A DNA stretch of 51,196 bases from an uncultured Acidimicrobiales bacterium (GTDB lineage: Bacteria > Actinomycetota > Acidimicrobiia > Acidimicrobiales > SZUA-35), in contig CALEWY010000049.1 of NCBI GenBank assembly GCA_937925335.1, forward strand, positions 1-51,196, in the 5' to 3' direction. Numbering within the stretch: the first letter of the stretch is position 1; each line of letters begins with the position of its first letter. Shown one piece after another: positions 1 through 8,138 of the stretch. A program made the translations under genes and the position numbers. The notes below the pieces were generated by a model. It worked only from the letters and a program-made list of their open reading frames with translations, did not search any database and was not told the origin of the DNA.

Positions 1-1388
1 CCCGATGGGAAGAACGCAGCGATCGTGATCGCAGCGGCGAGGTAGCTGCCGCCGACGAACGCCCAGGCCCATCGGTAGTTCGCAAGGTCGGTGACGCCGC
101 CACGGCTTGCCACGATGGCGATGATCACCGAGATACCGAGAGCGTAGGCCACCTGCTGGAGCGTTCGGATCATTGCGTTCGAGGTGCCGAATCGGGCGGG
201 CTCGATGTCGGCGAGTCCGGCGCTGGACCACGTTGCGATCGTTGCGCCAACACCGGCGCCGACGATCAGCGAGACGAGAACGAACGTGACGACCCTGGGC
301 TCGTCATCGAAGAAGCCGAGGTAGATGAACGAACCGCTTGCGCACATCAGTGAGCCGATGGCGAGGATCCATCGGTGGCCGATCTTGTCGGCGTACTTGC
401 CAGCGATTGGCGAGATGAACGCGGCGAGCAGGGGAGCGGGGATGAGGGCGAGTCCGGTCGTTCGAAGCGATTGATCCCAGAGTTCTTGGAGAACGAGCGA
501 GTTGATCAAGAAACCCGAGGTGAAGCCCATCGAGTAGAGAAACGCGCTGAGGTTCGTGCTGGAGAACGACCGGATGGAGAACAGATCAAGCTCGATCAGC
601 GGTTCGGGGTGTGTCGCCGAACGTTTGATGAGCGCTGCGACGAGTGCGAACCCGACGATGAAGAGACCGATCGTCCCGGCGTTTGCGAATCCCGTGGTCT
701 CCACCTGGATGATGCCGAACATCACGAGCCCGACGCCGATCGCTCCCATCGGGACGCCGACGAGGTCGACCTTGCCGGTGGCCGCCGGATTCTTGGATTC
801 CTTGAGGAGCTTCGGTCCGATCGTCAACACGATGAGCGAGATCGGGAGGTTGACGAGGAAGATGCCTCGCCAGCTCCAGGCGTCGGTGACGAAGGCTCCG
901 AGGACGGGGCCCATCACGGCGCCGAGTGCACCGGTGGCGCCGGCGATACCGATGACGGTCGATCGTTTCGATGCCGGGAAGCCTGGAAGCACGACAACCA
1001 TCGAGGTGGCGGAGACGACCGCTCCACCGATGCCCTGCACGATGCGAGCGGCGATCAGCAATTCGACATTTGGCGCCAGCCCGCAAGCGGTTGAACCAAA
1101 GGCGAAGAGGGCGACGCCGGGTAAGAAGAGCTTCTTGCGGCCGAGGCTGTCGGCGTAACGACCGGCCACGAGGAGAAGAGCGCCTACGGAGATGTTGTAC
1201 CCAGAGATGATCCAGCCGAGCTTTTGCTCCGAGACGGCGAAGTCCTCGCGGATCGAAGGGAAGGCGACGTTGACGGCGGACACGTCGATCACGACGAGGA
1301 AGAAGATGAGCGTGGTGACGAAGAGTGCGCGCCAGGCTTCGGGTGGGACTTCAACCTCGGTTGGTTGAGCCGGTGTTGCTACGCCCAC
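1..1388 (-). CDS. MFS drug/proton antiporter, DHA2 (EmrB/QacA-like), 3' end cut by window edge
   Basis: Reading the minus strand from GTG at 1388 gives an uninterrupted hydrophobic protein of about 462 visible residues that leaves the window at base 1. It contains the MFS motif A (GRYADSLGRK, residues 76-85), an antiporter motif C-like segment (GAVMGPVLGAF) and many membrane helices, in the 14-TM DHA2 arrangement. Family members export drugs or small metabolites across the cytoplasmic membrane using the proton gradient. The start overlaps the ribH stop by about 10 bases, so the gene is probably co-transcribed with ribH. No strong ribosome site precedes the GTG, so the start is tentative. The visible C-terminus (AAAITIAAFFPSG) is probably near the natural end. 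The substrate cannot be told from sequence; flavin-related export is only a guess from the neighbour. Confidence 0.85.
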   Translation of the reverse strand, partial: MGVATPAQPTEVEVPPEAWRALFVTTLIFFLVVIDVSAVNVAFPSIREDFAVSEQKLGWIISGYNISVGALLLVAGRYADSLGRKKLFLPGVALFAFGSTACGLAPNVELLIAARIVQGIGGAVVSATSMVVVLPGFPASKRSTVIGIAGATGALGAVMGPVLGAFVTDAWSWRGIFLVNLPISLIVLTIGPKLLKESKNPAATGKVDLVGVPMGAIGVGLVMFGIIQVETTGFANAGTIGLFIVGFALVAALIKRSATHPEPLIELDLFSIRSFSSTNLSAFLYSMGFTSGFLINSLVLQELWDQSLRTTGLALIPAPLLAAFISPIAGKYADKIGHRWILAIGSLMCASGSFIYLGFFDDEPRVVTFVLVSLIVGAGVGATIATWSSAGLADIEPARFGTSNAMIRTLQQVAYALGISVIIAIVASRGGVTDLANYRWAWAFVGGSYLAAAITIAAFFPS

Positions 1389-1858
1389 GCTTGGCCCAAC
1401 CGCGCCATCTCGACGGCGACGAGGGCTGCTTCCTCACCGACGTTGTGGCCGCCGGGGCCTTCGGAGCGGGCGAGCGCCTGGGTTTCATTCTCGACGGTGA
1501 CGAGACCGAACGCGATGGGTACGCCGGTGTCGAGCATCACCTTTGTGATGCCTTCAGCAGCACCTTCGGATACGAGTTCGTAGTGTGTCGTCTCACCGCG
1601 GATGACGGCGCCGATCGTGATGATGGCGTCGTGGTTGCCAGCCATCGCGACGGCCCGGCAGGCGAAGGGGAGTTCGAAGCAGCCGGGGACGGCGACATCG
1701 TCGATGTCGGTCACGCCGAGCTCGGCAAGCCCTCGCCGGGCGCCATCGTTGATGCGGCCGACGATCTCGTCGTTCCAGCGAGCCCGCACGATTGCGATGC
1801 GCAAGCCCTTCCCATCGAGTCCCTCGGGGGCGGTCGCTCGCAAGTCTCCACTGGCCAT
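1379..1858 (-). CDS. ribH: 6,7-dimethyl-8-ribityllumazine synthase
   Basis: RibH condenses 5-amino-6-ribitylamino-uracil with 3,4-dihydroxy-2-butanone 4-phosphate in riboflavin synthesis and forms pentamers or icosahedra in the cytosol. The 159-aa product has the normal family length and the family motifs: the substrate-binding segment around RARWN (25-29), VPGCFELPF (57-65), GAVIRGETTHYE (83-94, with the catalytic-region His92) and GLVTVENETQA near 118-128. No other rib gene is in view. A TAGGGT box ends 6 nt before the ATG, which suggests a leaderless transcript. The MFS gene overlaps its 3' end. Confidence 0.96.
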   Translation of the reverse strand: MASGDLRATAPEGLDGKGLRIAIVRARWNDEIVGRINDGARRGLAELGVTDIDDVAVPGCFELPFACRAVAMAGNHDAIITIGAVIRGETTHYELVSEGAAEGITKVMLDTGVPIAFGLVTVENETQALARSEGPGGHNVGEEAALVAVEMARLGQAWA

Positions 1859-1864
1859 CGGTTC

Positions 1865-1870
1865 ACCCTA
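1865..1870 (-). promoter_or_regulatory. -10 box of a probable leaderless promoter (ribH)
   Basis: On the minus strand TAGGGT is followed by 6 nt and then the ribH ATG. A -10 element at this distance would put the transcription start on or near the A of the start codon. There is no Shine-Dalgarno sequence. Inference from spacing and from recurrence in the window. Confidence 0.5.
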
Positions 1871-1902
1871 CGCTGACGAAGCGACGGACGGCGAAGGAGC
1901 CA

Positions 1903-2535
1903 ATGGTGTCGGAGAGTTTGATCGATGCAACCTCGGAAGAACTGGCCGATGCCTACGGGGCATTGCGGGTTCGTTGTCTGGAACTCGGTCGCTCGTTGAG
2001 CGACGAGCAAGCGGCGTTGATGTCGCCTTGTTGCCCTGAGTGGTCGGTGAAGGATCTGTACGCCCACATGGCGGGTGTTGCCACCGACATCCTCGACGGC
2101 AACATCGAAGAGGCAGCGACCGAGGCGTGGGCCGATGCTCAGGTGACCCGCCGAGCTCACGATTCGTTGGCCGAGATCTGCGACGAGTGGGAGCGGGCCG
2201 GCGCCGAGGTTGAAGGCATCGTGCGCAAGATCGGCGATCAGATCATGCCGCAGTTCTACATCGATGCGTGGAGCCACGAATGGGACATCCGCCAGGCTCT
2301 TGGGCCCGTTGCAGCTGCTGAGCCCGACCTGCGGATTCCGAACGCAACTCGGCGCTTCCTGACCGATCGGCTCGAAGCCGATGTGAGCGACGTGTCGACC
2401 TTTGAGCTGCTCCGGATCACCATGGGAAGGCGAAGCGCCGATCAGATCAGTGCGATCGTTCCAGGCGTCGAGCCGTCCGACGTCGTGTTCTGGTCGATCA
2501 ACGACGCTGCCATTACCGAACCCGTCACCGGTTGA
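1903..2535 (+). CDS. DinB/maleylpyruvate isomerase N-terminal domain protein (TIGR03083-like)
   Basis: A 210-aa protein of the four-helix DinB/MDMPI superfamily. The N-terminal half shows the family signature around CPEWSVKDLYAHMAG, and the later segment FYIDAWSHEWDIRQALG carries the conserved D..H.WD. Relatives are mycothiol-dependent isomerases or S-transferases, typical of actinobacteria, with a metal held by His residues. I chose ATG 1903 because GGAG lies about 6 nt upstream and the longer frame would overlap ribH. It diverges from ribH and converges on the hydrolase with 8 bases between stops. The substrate is unknown. Confidence 0.75.
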   Translation: MVSESLIDATSEELADAYGALRVRCLELGRSLSDEQAALMSPCCPEWSVKDLYAHMAGVATDILDGNIEEAATEAWADAQVTRRAHDSLAEICDEWERAGAEVEGIVRKIGDQIMPQFYIDAWSHEWDIRQALGPVAAAEPDLRIPNATRRFLTDRLEADVSDVSTFELLRITMGRRSADQISAIVPGVEPSDVVFWSINDAAITEPVTG

Positions 2536-2543
2536 GAGCAAGG

Positions 2544-3293
2544 TCAATTCTTGATGGTGGGGGAGTCGGTTTCAGCGAGGGCTGAGGCGACCGCAACCCA
2601 CACGTCGGGGTCGATACCGAGTCCCACATGGGTCGACTTCACCTCGAGCATCGTGACGTTCGTCGATGACCGATCGATGCATGATCGCCAGTCGACCGCC
2701 CCGTCTCGACGGGTGAAGATCGCGGTGAGCGGAACCTGGATCGGGTCGGTCTCATCGAGATGCTCTTGCAGCGCGGTGATCCGTTCGCATTCGGCTCGGC
2801 CCGCGTTCGCTGCGCCGACGGTGTGAGTCGGCCCGCCGAGCACGGGCGTGCCGTAGGTGACGAGGCGATTCACCATCGTTGGAACGTTGCGGGCCACTTC
2901 GCGAGCGATGACGCCGCCGAGGCTCCAGCCGATGAGGTTGACGGCCTCGCCCGTCTTCTCGAAGCGATCGCTGACCTGCTCGATCATCCGATCGCGCGTC
3001 TCCTCCACGTCTTGATCGTTGATTCCAAGGCCCCAGCCAGTGGTTCGGTGGCCAAGCCGGCTCAAGTAGGTGCCAATCGGCAACATCGACGCTTCCGGCG
3101 CTTTCCATCCAGGCACCAGGACTGCTCGCCGCCCGTTGCCCCTCGGAGCCTTGATGAGGCGTCGAGAGTTGAGGGCGAGGCGGAGCGGTTCGGCGATAAC
3201 GCCAATCTCACCAGCGAGTCGGCTCTTCGCGGGAGGCCCGGTCGGCGAATCGAACGAGGCGAGCTCGGAGTTGGGAATCACGGTTGCAGACAT
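2544..3293 (-). CDS. alpha/beta-fold hydrolase
   Basis: A 249-aa serine hydrolase. The nucleophile elbow is GWSLGG at 122-127 (Ser124), the acid is probably Asp197 (RRDGAVDW) and the His is His222 (KSTHVGLG), so a full triad is visible. The lipase-like order suggests an esterase or PHA-depolymerase-like acyl hydrolase. No signal peptide is seen. I used the internal ATG at 3293 (GGAT about 8 nt upstream) rather than 3362, which would run to the edge of the TetR operator region. It is divergent from a TetR gene with two palindromic operators between them, so it is probably repressed by that regulator, with substrate or product as inducer (inference). Confidence 0.8.
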   Translation of the reverse strand: MSATVIPNSELASFDSPTGPPAKSRLAGEIGVIAEPLRLALNSRRLIKAPRGNGRRAVLVPGWKAPEASMLPIGTYLSRLGHRTTGWGLGINDQDVEETRDRMIEQVSDRFEKTGEAVNLIGWSLGGVIAREVARNVPTMVNRLVTYGTPVLGGPTHTVGAANAGRAECERITALQEHLDETDPIQVPLTAIFTRRDGAVDWRSCIDRSSTNVTMLEVKSTHVGLGIDPDVWVAVASALAETDSPTIKN

Positions 3294-3364
3294 CTGAGAT
3301 CCAATCGGCGTGGTGGTCGTGAGCCGGACGTGGGGGGTATCGAAACGGCGTGGAGAGAACAAGG

Positions 3365-3379
3365 CATGACACTGTCATG
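3365..3379. promoter_or_regulatory. TetR operator copy 1
   Basis: CATGACACTGTCATG, a perfect 7+1+7 inverted repeat, lies in the hydrolase/TetR divergent intergenic region. An identical copy begins 32 bp downstream, about three helical turns away. This is typical of autoregulated TetR divergons. Confidence 0.75.
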
Positions 3380-3396
3380 TGGTGGTGTTGAGTAAA

Positions 3397-3411
3397 CATG
3401 ACACTGTCATG
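3397..3411. promoter_or_regulatory. TetR operator copy 2
   Basis: The second identical CATGACACTGTCATG ends 2 nt before the predicted TetR ATG at 3414. Bound repressor would block its own transcription start. Confidence 0.75.
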
Positions 3412-3413
3412 GA

Positions 3414-4034
3414 ATGCAACATCGGACGCTCTACGCTCACGTCGTGGCACCGTCGAAGATCTCTGCAGATGACGTCGTCGACGTTGCCGAGCGGCTCGTC
3501 GACGCTGACGGGCTTGGCGCATTGTCGGTTCGTCGCCTCGCCGGCGAGCTCGGCGTGTCGCGCCAGATCGTTTACACCCACTTCAGCGGTATGCACGACG
3601 TGCTCAACGCGCTGCACGTTCGGTCCGGTCAGCAACTGACGACGTCGGTGGAGGGTCTTTCGGAGCCGTCCGGCACCGATGAGCGTCTGGTCGCTGCAGC
3701 GCATGGCTACGTCGCATCCGCTCGTGAACGCCCGGCGATGTTCGAGCTCGCGTTTGGGCAACCTGTGCCCGGCTACATCCCGAGTGCGGCGACAACGGCT
3801 GCGTTGCGAGCCGTCTTCCAAGAACACATCGTCGGGCTGATCGACGAGTGGAGTCAGGCGAACGGCACGAGCCTTCGACGAGCGGCGATCGTTGAGCGGA
3901 CGCGGCTGTTTTGGTCGGCCATCCATGGGTTGGTCACACTCGAACGTGCCGGCCACGCCACCCTTGACGAAACCGACGCACTCATCGATCAGATGATCGT
4001 GAGCTTGATGAGCGGCTGGCGGGCGGCCGAGTAA
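3414..4034 (+). CDS. TetR/AcrR family transcriptional regulator
   Basis: A 206-aa DNA-binding repressor. The N-terminal helix-turn-helix reads LSVRRLAGELGVSRQIVYTHF, followed by FSGMHDVLNAL, and the rest is the helical ligand/dimer domain (WHG-like, with FWSAIHGLVTLE near the end). It sits divergent to the hydrolase, with two identical palindromes just upstream, so autoregulation and control of the hydrolase are likely. The start is uncertain: ATG 3414 has no ribosome site, and GTG 3444 (VAPSKIS) is an alternative that leaves the domain intact. It converges on the MaoC gene with a 9-base gap. Confidence 0.88.
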   Translation: MQHRTLYAHVVAPSKISADDVVDVAERLVDADGLGALSVRRLAGELGVSRQIVYTHFSGMHDVLNALHVRSGQQLTTSVEGLSEPSGTDERLVAAAHGYVASARERPAMFELAFGQPVPGYIPSAATTAALRAVFQEHIVGLIDEWSQANGTSLRRAAIVERTRLFWSAIHGLVTLERAGHATLDETDALIDQMIVSLMSGWRAAE

Positions 4035-4043
4035 GGTCGTTGC

Positions 4044-5006
4044 TCAGCGGTGGTAGATCACCGACTGCCAATCGAGCAGCTCGGTCTCGCCCTCGTCATC
4101 AACTCGCGAGCCCTTGGTGAGCAGCGTGAGAATCTGGCCGTTGCCGGCTGGCTCTGCTGATTCGAGTGTGTGCGTGAAGCTGAGTGTGTCGCCCTCGAAG
4201 GCGGGAGCGACGTGGTTGCAGCGGCCCCAGCCGAGCATGGTGGCCATGCCGGGAAGCGCTCGGGTCATCGAAGCTTGTGCAAGCGCGATCACGTGGCCGC
4301 CGTAGACGAGTCGCTTGCCGTACGCACTCTTCGACGAGTCTCGATGCACCATCGCCTGGTTGAACGTCATCCGAGCGAAGCCCGGGGCCTGGTCGATGTG
4401 GTCACGCATTGGATCGGTGAACGTGTCGCCCACCGCCATCGTGATCTCGGGGAGCTCGCTGAGATCCCACGCCTGCGGGATCGCCGAGGCGTAGTCGGGA
4501 GCCGGCGCAGAATCGGCAGAGCCAACGTCATCGCTGAAGCCGGGAGCGTCGCCTCGAGCGGGGAGAAGAGCACACCGTTGGTAGGAGGCGATGGGGCCGT
4601 TCGTGCCGGTGGTTTCGATGCCGAGCAGAACCTTGCCCCGGTTGAGATCACCCTTCGGCCGTGAGTCGGCCATGCCGAGCACGGTGGTCGTGGTCGTGAT
4701 GGTCTCGCCTAACTCGACGGGGCGGGCGAGCAAGACACCCCGGTAGAAGAGGTTTGCGATCGCATGGCGGGTGGCACTCGTGCTGAGCCCGATCGACAAC
4801 TGGAGAACAAGGCCGGGGTTGGCCAGAGCGGCATCGGAGCCGCTCATGCGCTGATAGAGCGCACGGTCGGCGGTCGGCCGACTCTCGTCGCCGATGATCG
4901 CCCGATAGGCGGTGTTGTCAGCGTCGGTGATCGTCGTCGGTGGCAGCTGCGGGAGCACGGTGCCAACGGTGAGATCGTCGTAAAACGGGCCTTCCAAGCG
5001 ATGCAT
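4044..5006 (-). CDS. MaoC-family (R)-enoyl-CoA hydratase-like protein
   Basis: A 320-aa two-hotdog protein. The N-terminal hotdog (about 1-150, FYDDLTVGTVLPQLPPTTI) and the C-terminal hotdog (about 190-320, GHVIALAQASMTRALPG and later FEGDTLSFTHTLES) match bacterial MaoC hydratases, including the mesaconyl-CoA hydratase subgroup. They act on CoA thioesters in the cytosol. The start codon lies only 17 bases from the divergent start of the next gene, so each promoter must lie inside or against the other gene. No ribosome site is visible. The exact substrate is not determinable. Confidence 0.75.
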   Translation of the reverse strand: MHRLEGPFYDDLTVGTVLPQLPPTTITDADNTAYRAIIGDESRPTADRALYQRMSGSDAALANPGLVLQLSIGLSTSATRHAIANLFYRGVLLARPVELGETITTTTTVLGMADSRPKGDLNRGKVLLGIETTGTNGPIASYQRCALLPARGDAPGFSDDVGSADSAPAPDYASAIPQAWDLSELPEITMAVGDTFTDPMRDHIDQAPGFARMTFNQAMVHRDSSKSAYGKRLVYGGHVIALAQASMTRALPGMATMLGWGRCNHVAPAFEGDTLSFTHTLESAEPAGNGQILTLLTKGSRVDDEGETELLDWQSVIYHR

Positions 5007-5023
5007 GAGGCAGAGTGTGCCGT

Positions 5024-6277
5024 ATGAGTAGCGCCGTCACCCAAACCGTCACGAACCAAATCGATGCCGAGCGACTGTGGAGCCGGCTGATGGACATGGC
5101 GAAGGTTGGGGCGACGGCAGCCGGTGGATCGAATCGTCAGGCGCTGTCTGACGACGATGCTGACGGCCGAGCCCTGTTCGTCGAATGGGCGACGGCCGCC
5201 GGTTGCACGATCGCGACCGACGCGGTCGGCAATCTCTTCGCCCGTCGGCCAGGCAAAGACCCCGACGCCGCGCCGCTCATGATGGGAAGCCACCTCGACA
5301 CCCAGCCAACCGGTGGCCGGTTCGACGGTGTGTACGGCGTGCTGGGTGGGCTCGAAGTGATCGAATCGCTGAACGACCACGGGATCGAAACCGAGGTGCC
5401 CGTCGAGGTCGCCGTGTGGACCAACGAAGAGGGCTCACGGTTTGCTCGATCGATGATGGGGTCTGGCGTGTGGGCTGGCGTGATGGATCTCGACGAGGTT
5501 CGTTCGATCACCGACGTGAACGGATTGACGGTCGGCGATGAACTCGACCGGCTCGACTGGGCTGGCGACGTGCCGTTTGCTCACCCGGTCAGCAACTACA
5601 TCGAGCTGCACATCGAGCAGGGGCCGATCCTCGAGAACGCTGGCACCGAGGTCGGCATCGTCACGGGTGTGCAGGGCTTGCGTTGGTACACGATCAACCT
5701 CGAAGGCTTCCCGGCGCATGCGGGGCCGACGCCGATGGACCTTCGCAAAGACCCGGCTCGGGCGCTGCACGAAATCCTCGCCGGTGTGTACGCAATCGCT
5801 GATGACCACGCGCCGTGGGCCCGGGCGACCGCGGCGATGTTCCGGTCCGATCCCGTCTCGCCGAACACGGTTCCGCAGTCGATCACCTTCTCGCTCGATC
5901 TCCGTCACCCGGACAAGGCCGTGCTGGATGAGATGGATGCCCGGATGCGAGCTCTCGTCGCCGAGGCTGCTGGACGCCATGGCTGCGAATCGTCGATCGG
6001 TGTCGACAACGACTCACCGCCAATCAACTTCGCTGAGGCTTGCGTGTCAGCCGTCGAGCGCTCCGCTCGCTCCACCAACTACAGCCACGAGCGAATCGTT
6101 TCGGGCGCCGGACACGACGCGTGTTACGTCGCTGCCGTTGCTCCCACCTCGATGATCTTCATTCCGTGCGAAGACGGCCTGTCGCACAACGAGGCCGAGT
6201 CGATCGAGCCCGACCAAGCCGCCCGTGGTGTTGAGGTTCTCTACGGAGCGGCGCTGGAGTTGGCCGGCGGAAGCTAA
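5024..6277 (+). CDS. M20-family Zn amidohydrolase (N-carbamoyl-L-amino-acid hydrolase / allantoate amidohydrolase type)
   Basis: A 417-aa M20 metallohydrolase. Metal and substrate motifs appear in order: GSHLDTQPTGGRFDGVYG (88-105; His90, Asp101), WTNEEGSRF (132-140), YIELHIEQGPILE, then the dimerisation lid and GAGHDACYVA near the C-terminus. This is the HyuC/AllC/beta-ureidopropionase pattern, hydrolysing N-carbamoyl groups to release CO2 and ammonia. ATG 5024 (MSSAVT) is preferred over GTG 5015. The CAGAGT box 7 nt upstream of the ATG is a weak leaderless promoter candidate. The next gene on the same strand encodes a semialdehyde dehydrogenase; a joint catabolic role is possible but not shown. 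Confidence 0.85.
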   Translation: MSSAVTQTVTNQIDAERLWSRLMDMAKVGATAAGGSNRQALSDDDADGRALFVEWATAAGCTIATDAVGNLFARRPGKDPDAAPLMMGSHLDTQPTGGRFDGVYGVLGGLEVIESLNDHGIETEVPVEVAVWTNEEGSRFARSMMGSGVWAGVMDLDEVRSITDVNGLTVGDELDRLDWAGDVPFAHPVSNYIELHIEQGPILENAGTEVGIVTGVQGLRWYTINLEGFPAHAGPTPMDLRKDPARALHEILAGVYAIADDHAPWARATAAMFRSDPVSPNTVPQSITFSLDLRHPDKAVLDEMDARMRALVAEAAGRHGCESSIGVDNDSPPINFAEACVSAVERSARSTNYSHERIVSGAGHDACYVAAVAPTSMIFIPCEDGLSHNEAESIEPDQAARGVEVLYGAALELAGGS

Positions 6278-6324
6278 CGCCCAGCGAGCGCACGGAGTTT
6301 GCGACTCGTCCATAGCTCGCCCAC

Positions 6325-6330
6325 TAGGTT
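6325..6330 (+). promoter_or_regulatory. -10 box of a probable leaderless promoter (semialdehyde dehydrogenase)
   Basis: TAGGTT ends 6 nt before ATG 6337, with no Shine-Dalgarno sequence between. Confidence 0.5.
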
Positions 6331-6336
6331 GAGCGC

Positions 6337-7761
6337 ATGAAAAACCAGCTGTTGATCGGTGGCACGTGGCGCGATGGATCAGGCGATCGCATCCCGGTTC
6401 TCGACCCGTCGAGCAGTGAGGAGATCGCTCAGGTCGCAAACGGTTCACCGGCTGATGCTGTCGCTGCTGTCGACGCAGCAGCGGTTGCGCAGAAGTCGTG
6501 GGCCGCGATGGCTCCTCGAGCTCGAAGCGAAGTGCTGCGCAACTGTTGGCAGACCCTGATCGACCATGCCGATGAGCTGGCCGAATTGATCACTCGTGAG
6601 CACGGCAAGCCGCTCGTCGACGCCAAAGGTGAAATCACGTACGCCGCCGAGTTCTTCCGCTGGAATGCAGAGGAGGCCGTCCGAATTCACGGCTCGTTGA
6701 GCACGGCGCCTTCCGGAGCCAACAAGATCATCGTGCACCACCCGCCGGTTGGTGTGGTCGTGATGGTCACGCCGTGGAACTTCCCGGCTGCGATGATCAC
6801 TCGCAAGGTTGCGCCGGCTCTTGCTGCGGGGAACGCCGTGGTGATCAAGCCCGCCGCGGAGACGCCATTGACGGCGCTTCGTGTCGGCGAGCTGCTCGAA
6901 GAGGCGGGTGTTCCGGCCGGTGTGGTCAACATGGTGCCGACGTCTGATCCAGGTGCGTGGTTCGATGCCGCGGTCGACCATCGAGCCACTCGTATGGTGT
7001 CGTTCACCGGCTCGACCGCCGTTGGCAAGATGCTGCTTCGCCGATGCGCCGATCGAGTACTCAAGTCGTGCATGGAGCTGGGCGGCAACGCCCCCTTCAT
7101 CGTGTTCGACGATGCTGATCTCGACGCTGCAGTCGAGGGGGCGATGACGGCCAAAATGCGTCACTCGGCGGAAACATGCACGGCGGCCAACCGCTTCTAT
7201 GCCGAAGCTGGAATCGCTGACGCGTTCACCGAAAGGTTGGCTGCGGCGATGGCTGAGGTGAAGGTAGGCAACGGCTTCGACGACGGCGTCACCTGCGGTC
7301 CGATGATCAACGCAAAGGCGATCGACTCGATCGATTCGTTGGTGAAGGGGGCCGTCGGCGGGGGAGCGACGGCCGCGATCGGCGGAGCACCGGTCGATGG
7401 ACCGGGCTTCTTCTACCAGCCGACGGTGCTCGCCAACGTCGACCCGAATTCGCCGATCACCGGCGAAGAGATCTTCGGCCCGGTTGCGCCGGTCATCCCG
7501 TTCACCGACACCGATCTCATGATCGAGCAGGCCAATGACACCGAGATGGGTTTGGCGGCGTATCTCTACACCGCCGACATCGGCCGAGGGCTCTCCGTGA
7601 GCGAGCGCCTCGAGTCGGGCATGGTTGGCCTGAACCGTGGCGCCATGTCCGATCCCGCCGCCCCATTCGGTGGCATGAAGCAATCCGGCCTCGGCCGAGA
7701 AGGTGCCAGCGAAGGCATCTACGAATTCTGCGAAACGCAATACATCGCCACCACCTGGTAG
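6337..7761 (+). CDS. NAD(P)+-dependent succinate-semialdehyde dehydrogenase-like aldehyde dehydrogenase
   Basis: A 474-aa aldehyde dehydrogenase of normal length. Catalytic features are TPWNFP with Asn148, KPAAETP (Lys171, cofactor), the FTGST Rossmann turn (223-227), MELGGNAP with the general base Glu247, and the nucleophile Cys281 in HSAETCTAANRF. The overall match is to GabD-type enzymes, which oxidise succinate semialdehyde to succinate. In most relatives the Cys segment reads NAGQ.C, so the HSAETC form is slightly unusual. It lies 59 bp after the M20 hydrolase but has its own promoter-like box. Confidence 0.87.
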   Translation: MKNQLLIGGTWRDGSGDRIPVLDPSSSEEIAQVANGSPADAVAAVDAAAVAQKSWAAMAPRARSEVLRNCWQTLIDHADELAELITREHGKPLVDAKGEITYAAEFFRWNAEEAVRIHGSLSTAPSGANKIIVHHPPVGVVVMVTPWNFPAAMITRKVAPALAAGNAVVIKPAAETPLTALRVGELLEEAGVPAGVVNMVPTSDPGAWFDAAVDHRATRMVSFTGSTAVGKMLLRRCADRVLKSCMELGGNAPFIVFDDADLDAAVEGAMTAKMRHSAETCTAANRFYAEAGIADAFTERLAAAMAEVKVGNGFDDGVTCGPMINAKAIDSIDSLVKGAVGGGATAAIGGAPVDGPGFFYQPTVLANVDPNSPITGEEIFGPVAPVIPFTDTDLMIEQANDTEMGLAAYLYTADIGRGLSVSERLESGMVGLNRGAMSDPAAPFGGMKQSGLGREGASEGIYEFCETQYIATTW

Positions 7762-7859
7762 CGCGTACCAGCGCCTCCATCTCAGGTGGTGGGGCCTGGT
7801 CCCCATGTCGGTGCTGGGAGACTTGTTCGAGACTGGTCTGGAACCAACGGAGAAGTCTC

Positions 7860-8138
7860 GTGTCCGGTCAGATCAACATCGCAACCGAAATCTTGGAAGA
7901 CCTTGCAGCATCGTTCGCAACGGCGGGCAGCGTCTTCGACAAGGCACCAACGACGCTTGAGTTCGACCCCTTCATCGGTGCGAGAGGGGTCGATTCAGCA
8001 GCGGCCGAGATCGCAGCTGACTGGAAGAGCTGGCACCCGACAGCCGACGATGCGCTTCGAGAGATGCGCGTTGCAGTGATGTTGATCTCGAGCTGGTTCG
8101 TTGAAGCTGATGCCAGCCAGGCGGGCCGCTATGAATGA
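7860..8138 (+). CDS. EspC/WXG100-like small helical protein, candidate type VII secretion partner
   Basis: A 92-aa protein starting at GTG 7860 with GGAGAAG about 6 nt upstream. It has the size and helical character of ESX secretion-target proteins of the EspC class: two helices around a DWKSWHP turn (54-60), then FVEAD at 80-84 near the C-terminus. That fits the Y-x3-D/E type VII export signal with Phe in place of Tyr. No signal peptide is present. Its last codons overlap the start of the 600-aa gene (ATGAATGA), so the two are translationally coupled and probably form a co-secreted heterodimer. The family call is by pattern only. Confidence 0.55.
   Translation: MSGQINIATEILEDLAASFATAGSVFDKAPTTLEFDPFIGARGVDSAAAEIAADWKSWHPTADDALREMRVAVMLISSWFVEADASQAGRYE

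Noticed and set aside
6445..7806. 453-aa open frame on the minus strand inside the aldehyde dehydrogenase gene
   Set aside because: It is antisense to a clear dehydrogenase with full catalytic motifs; high GC at third codon positions keeps the other frames open.
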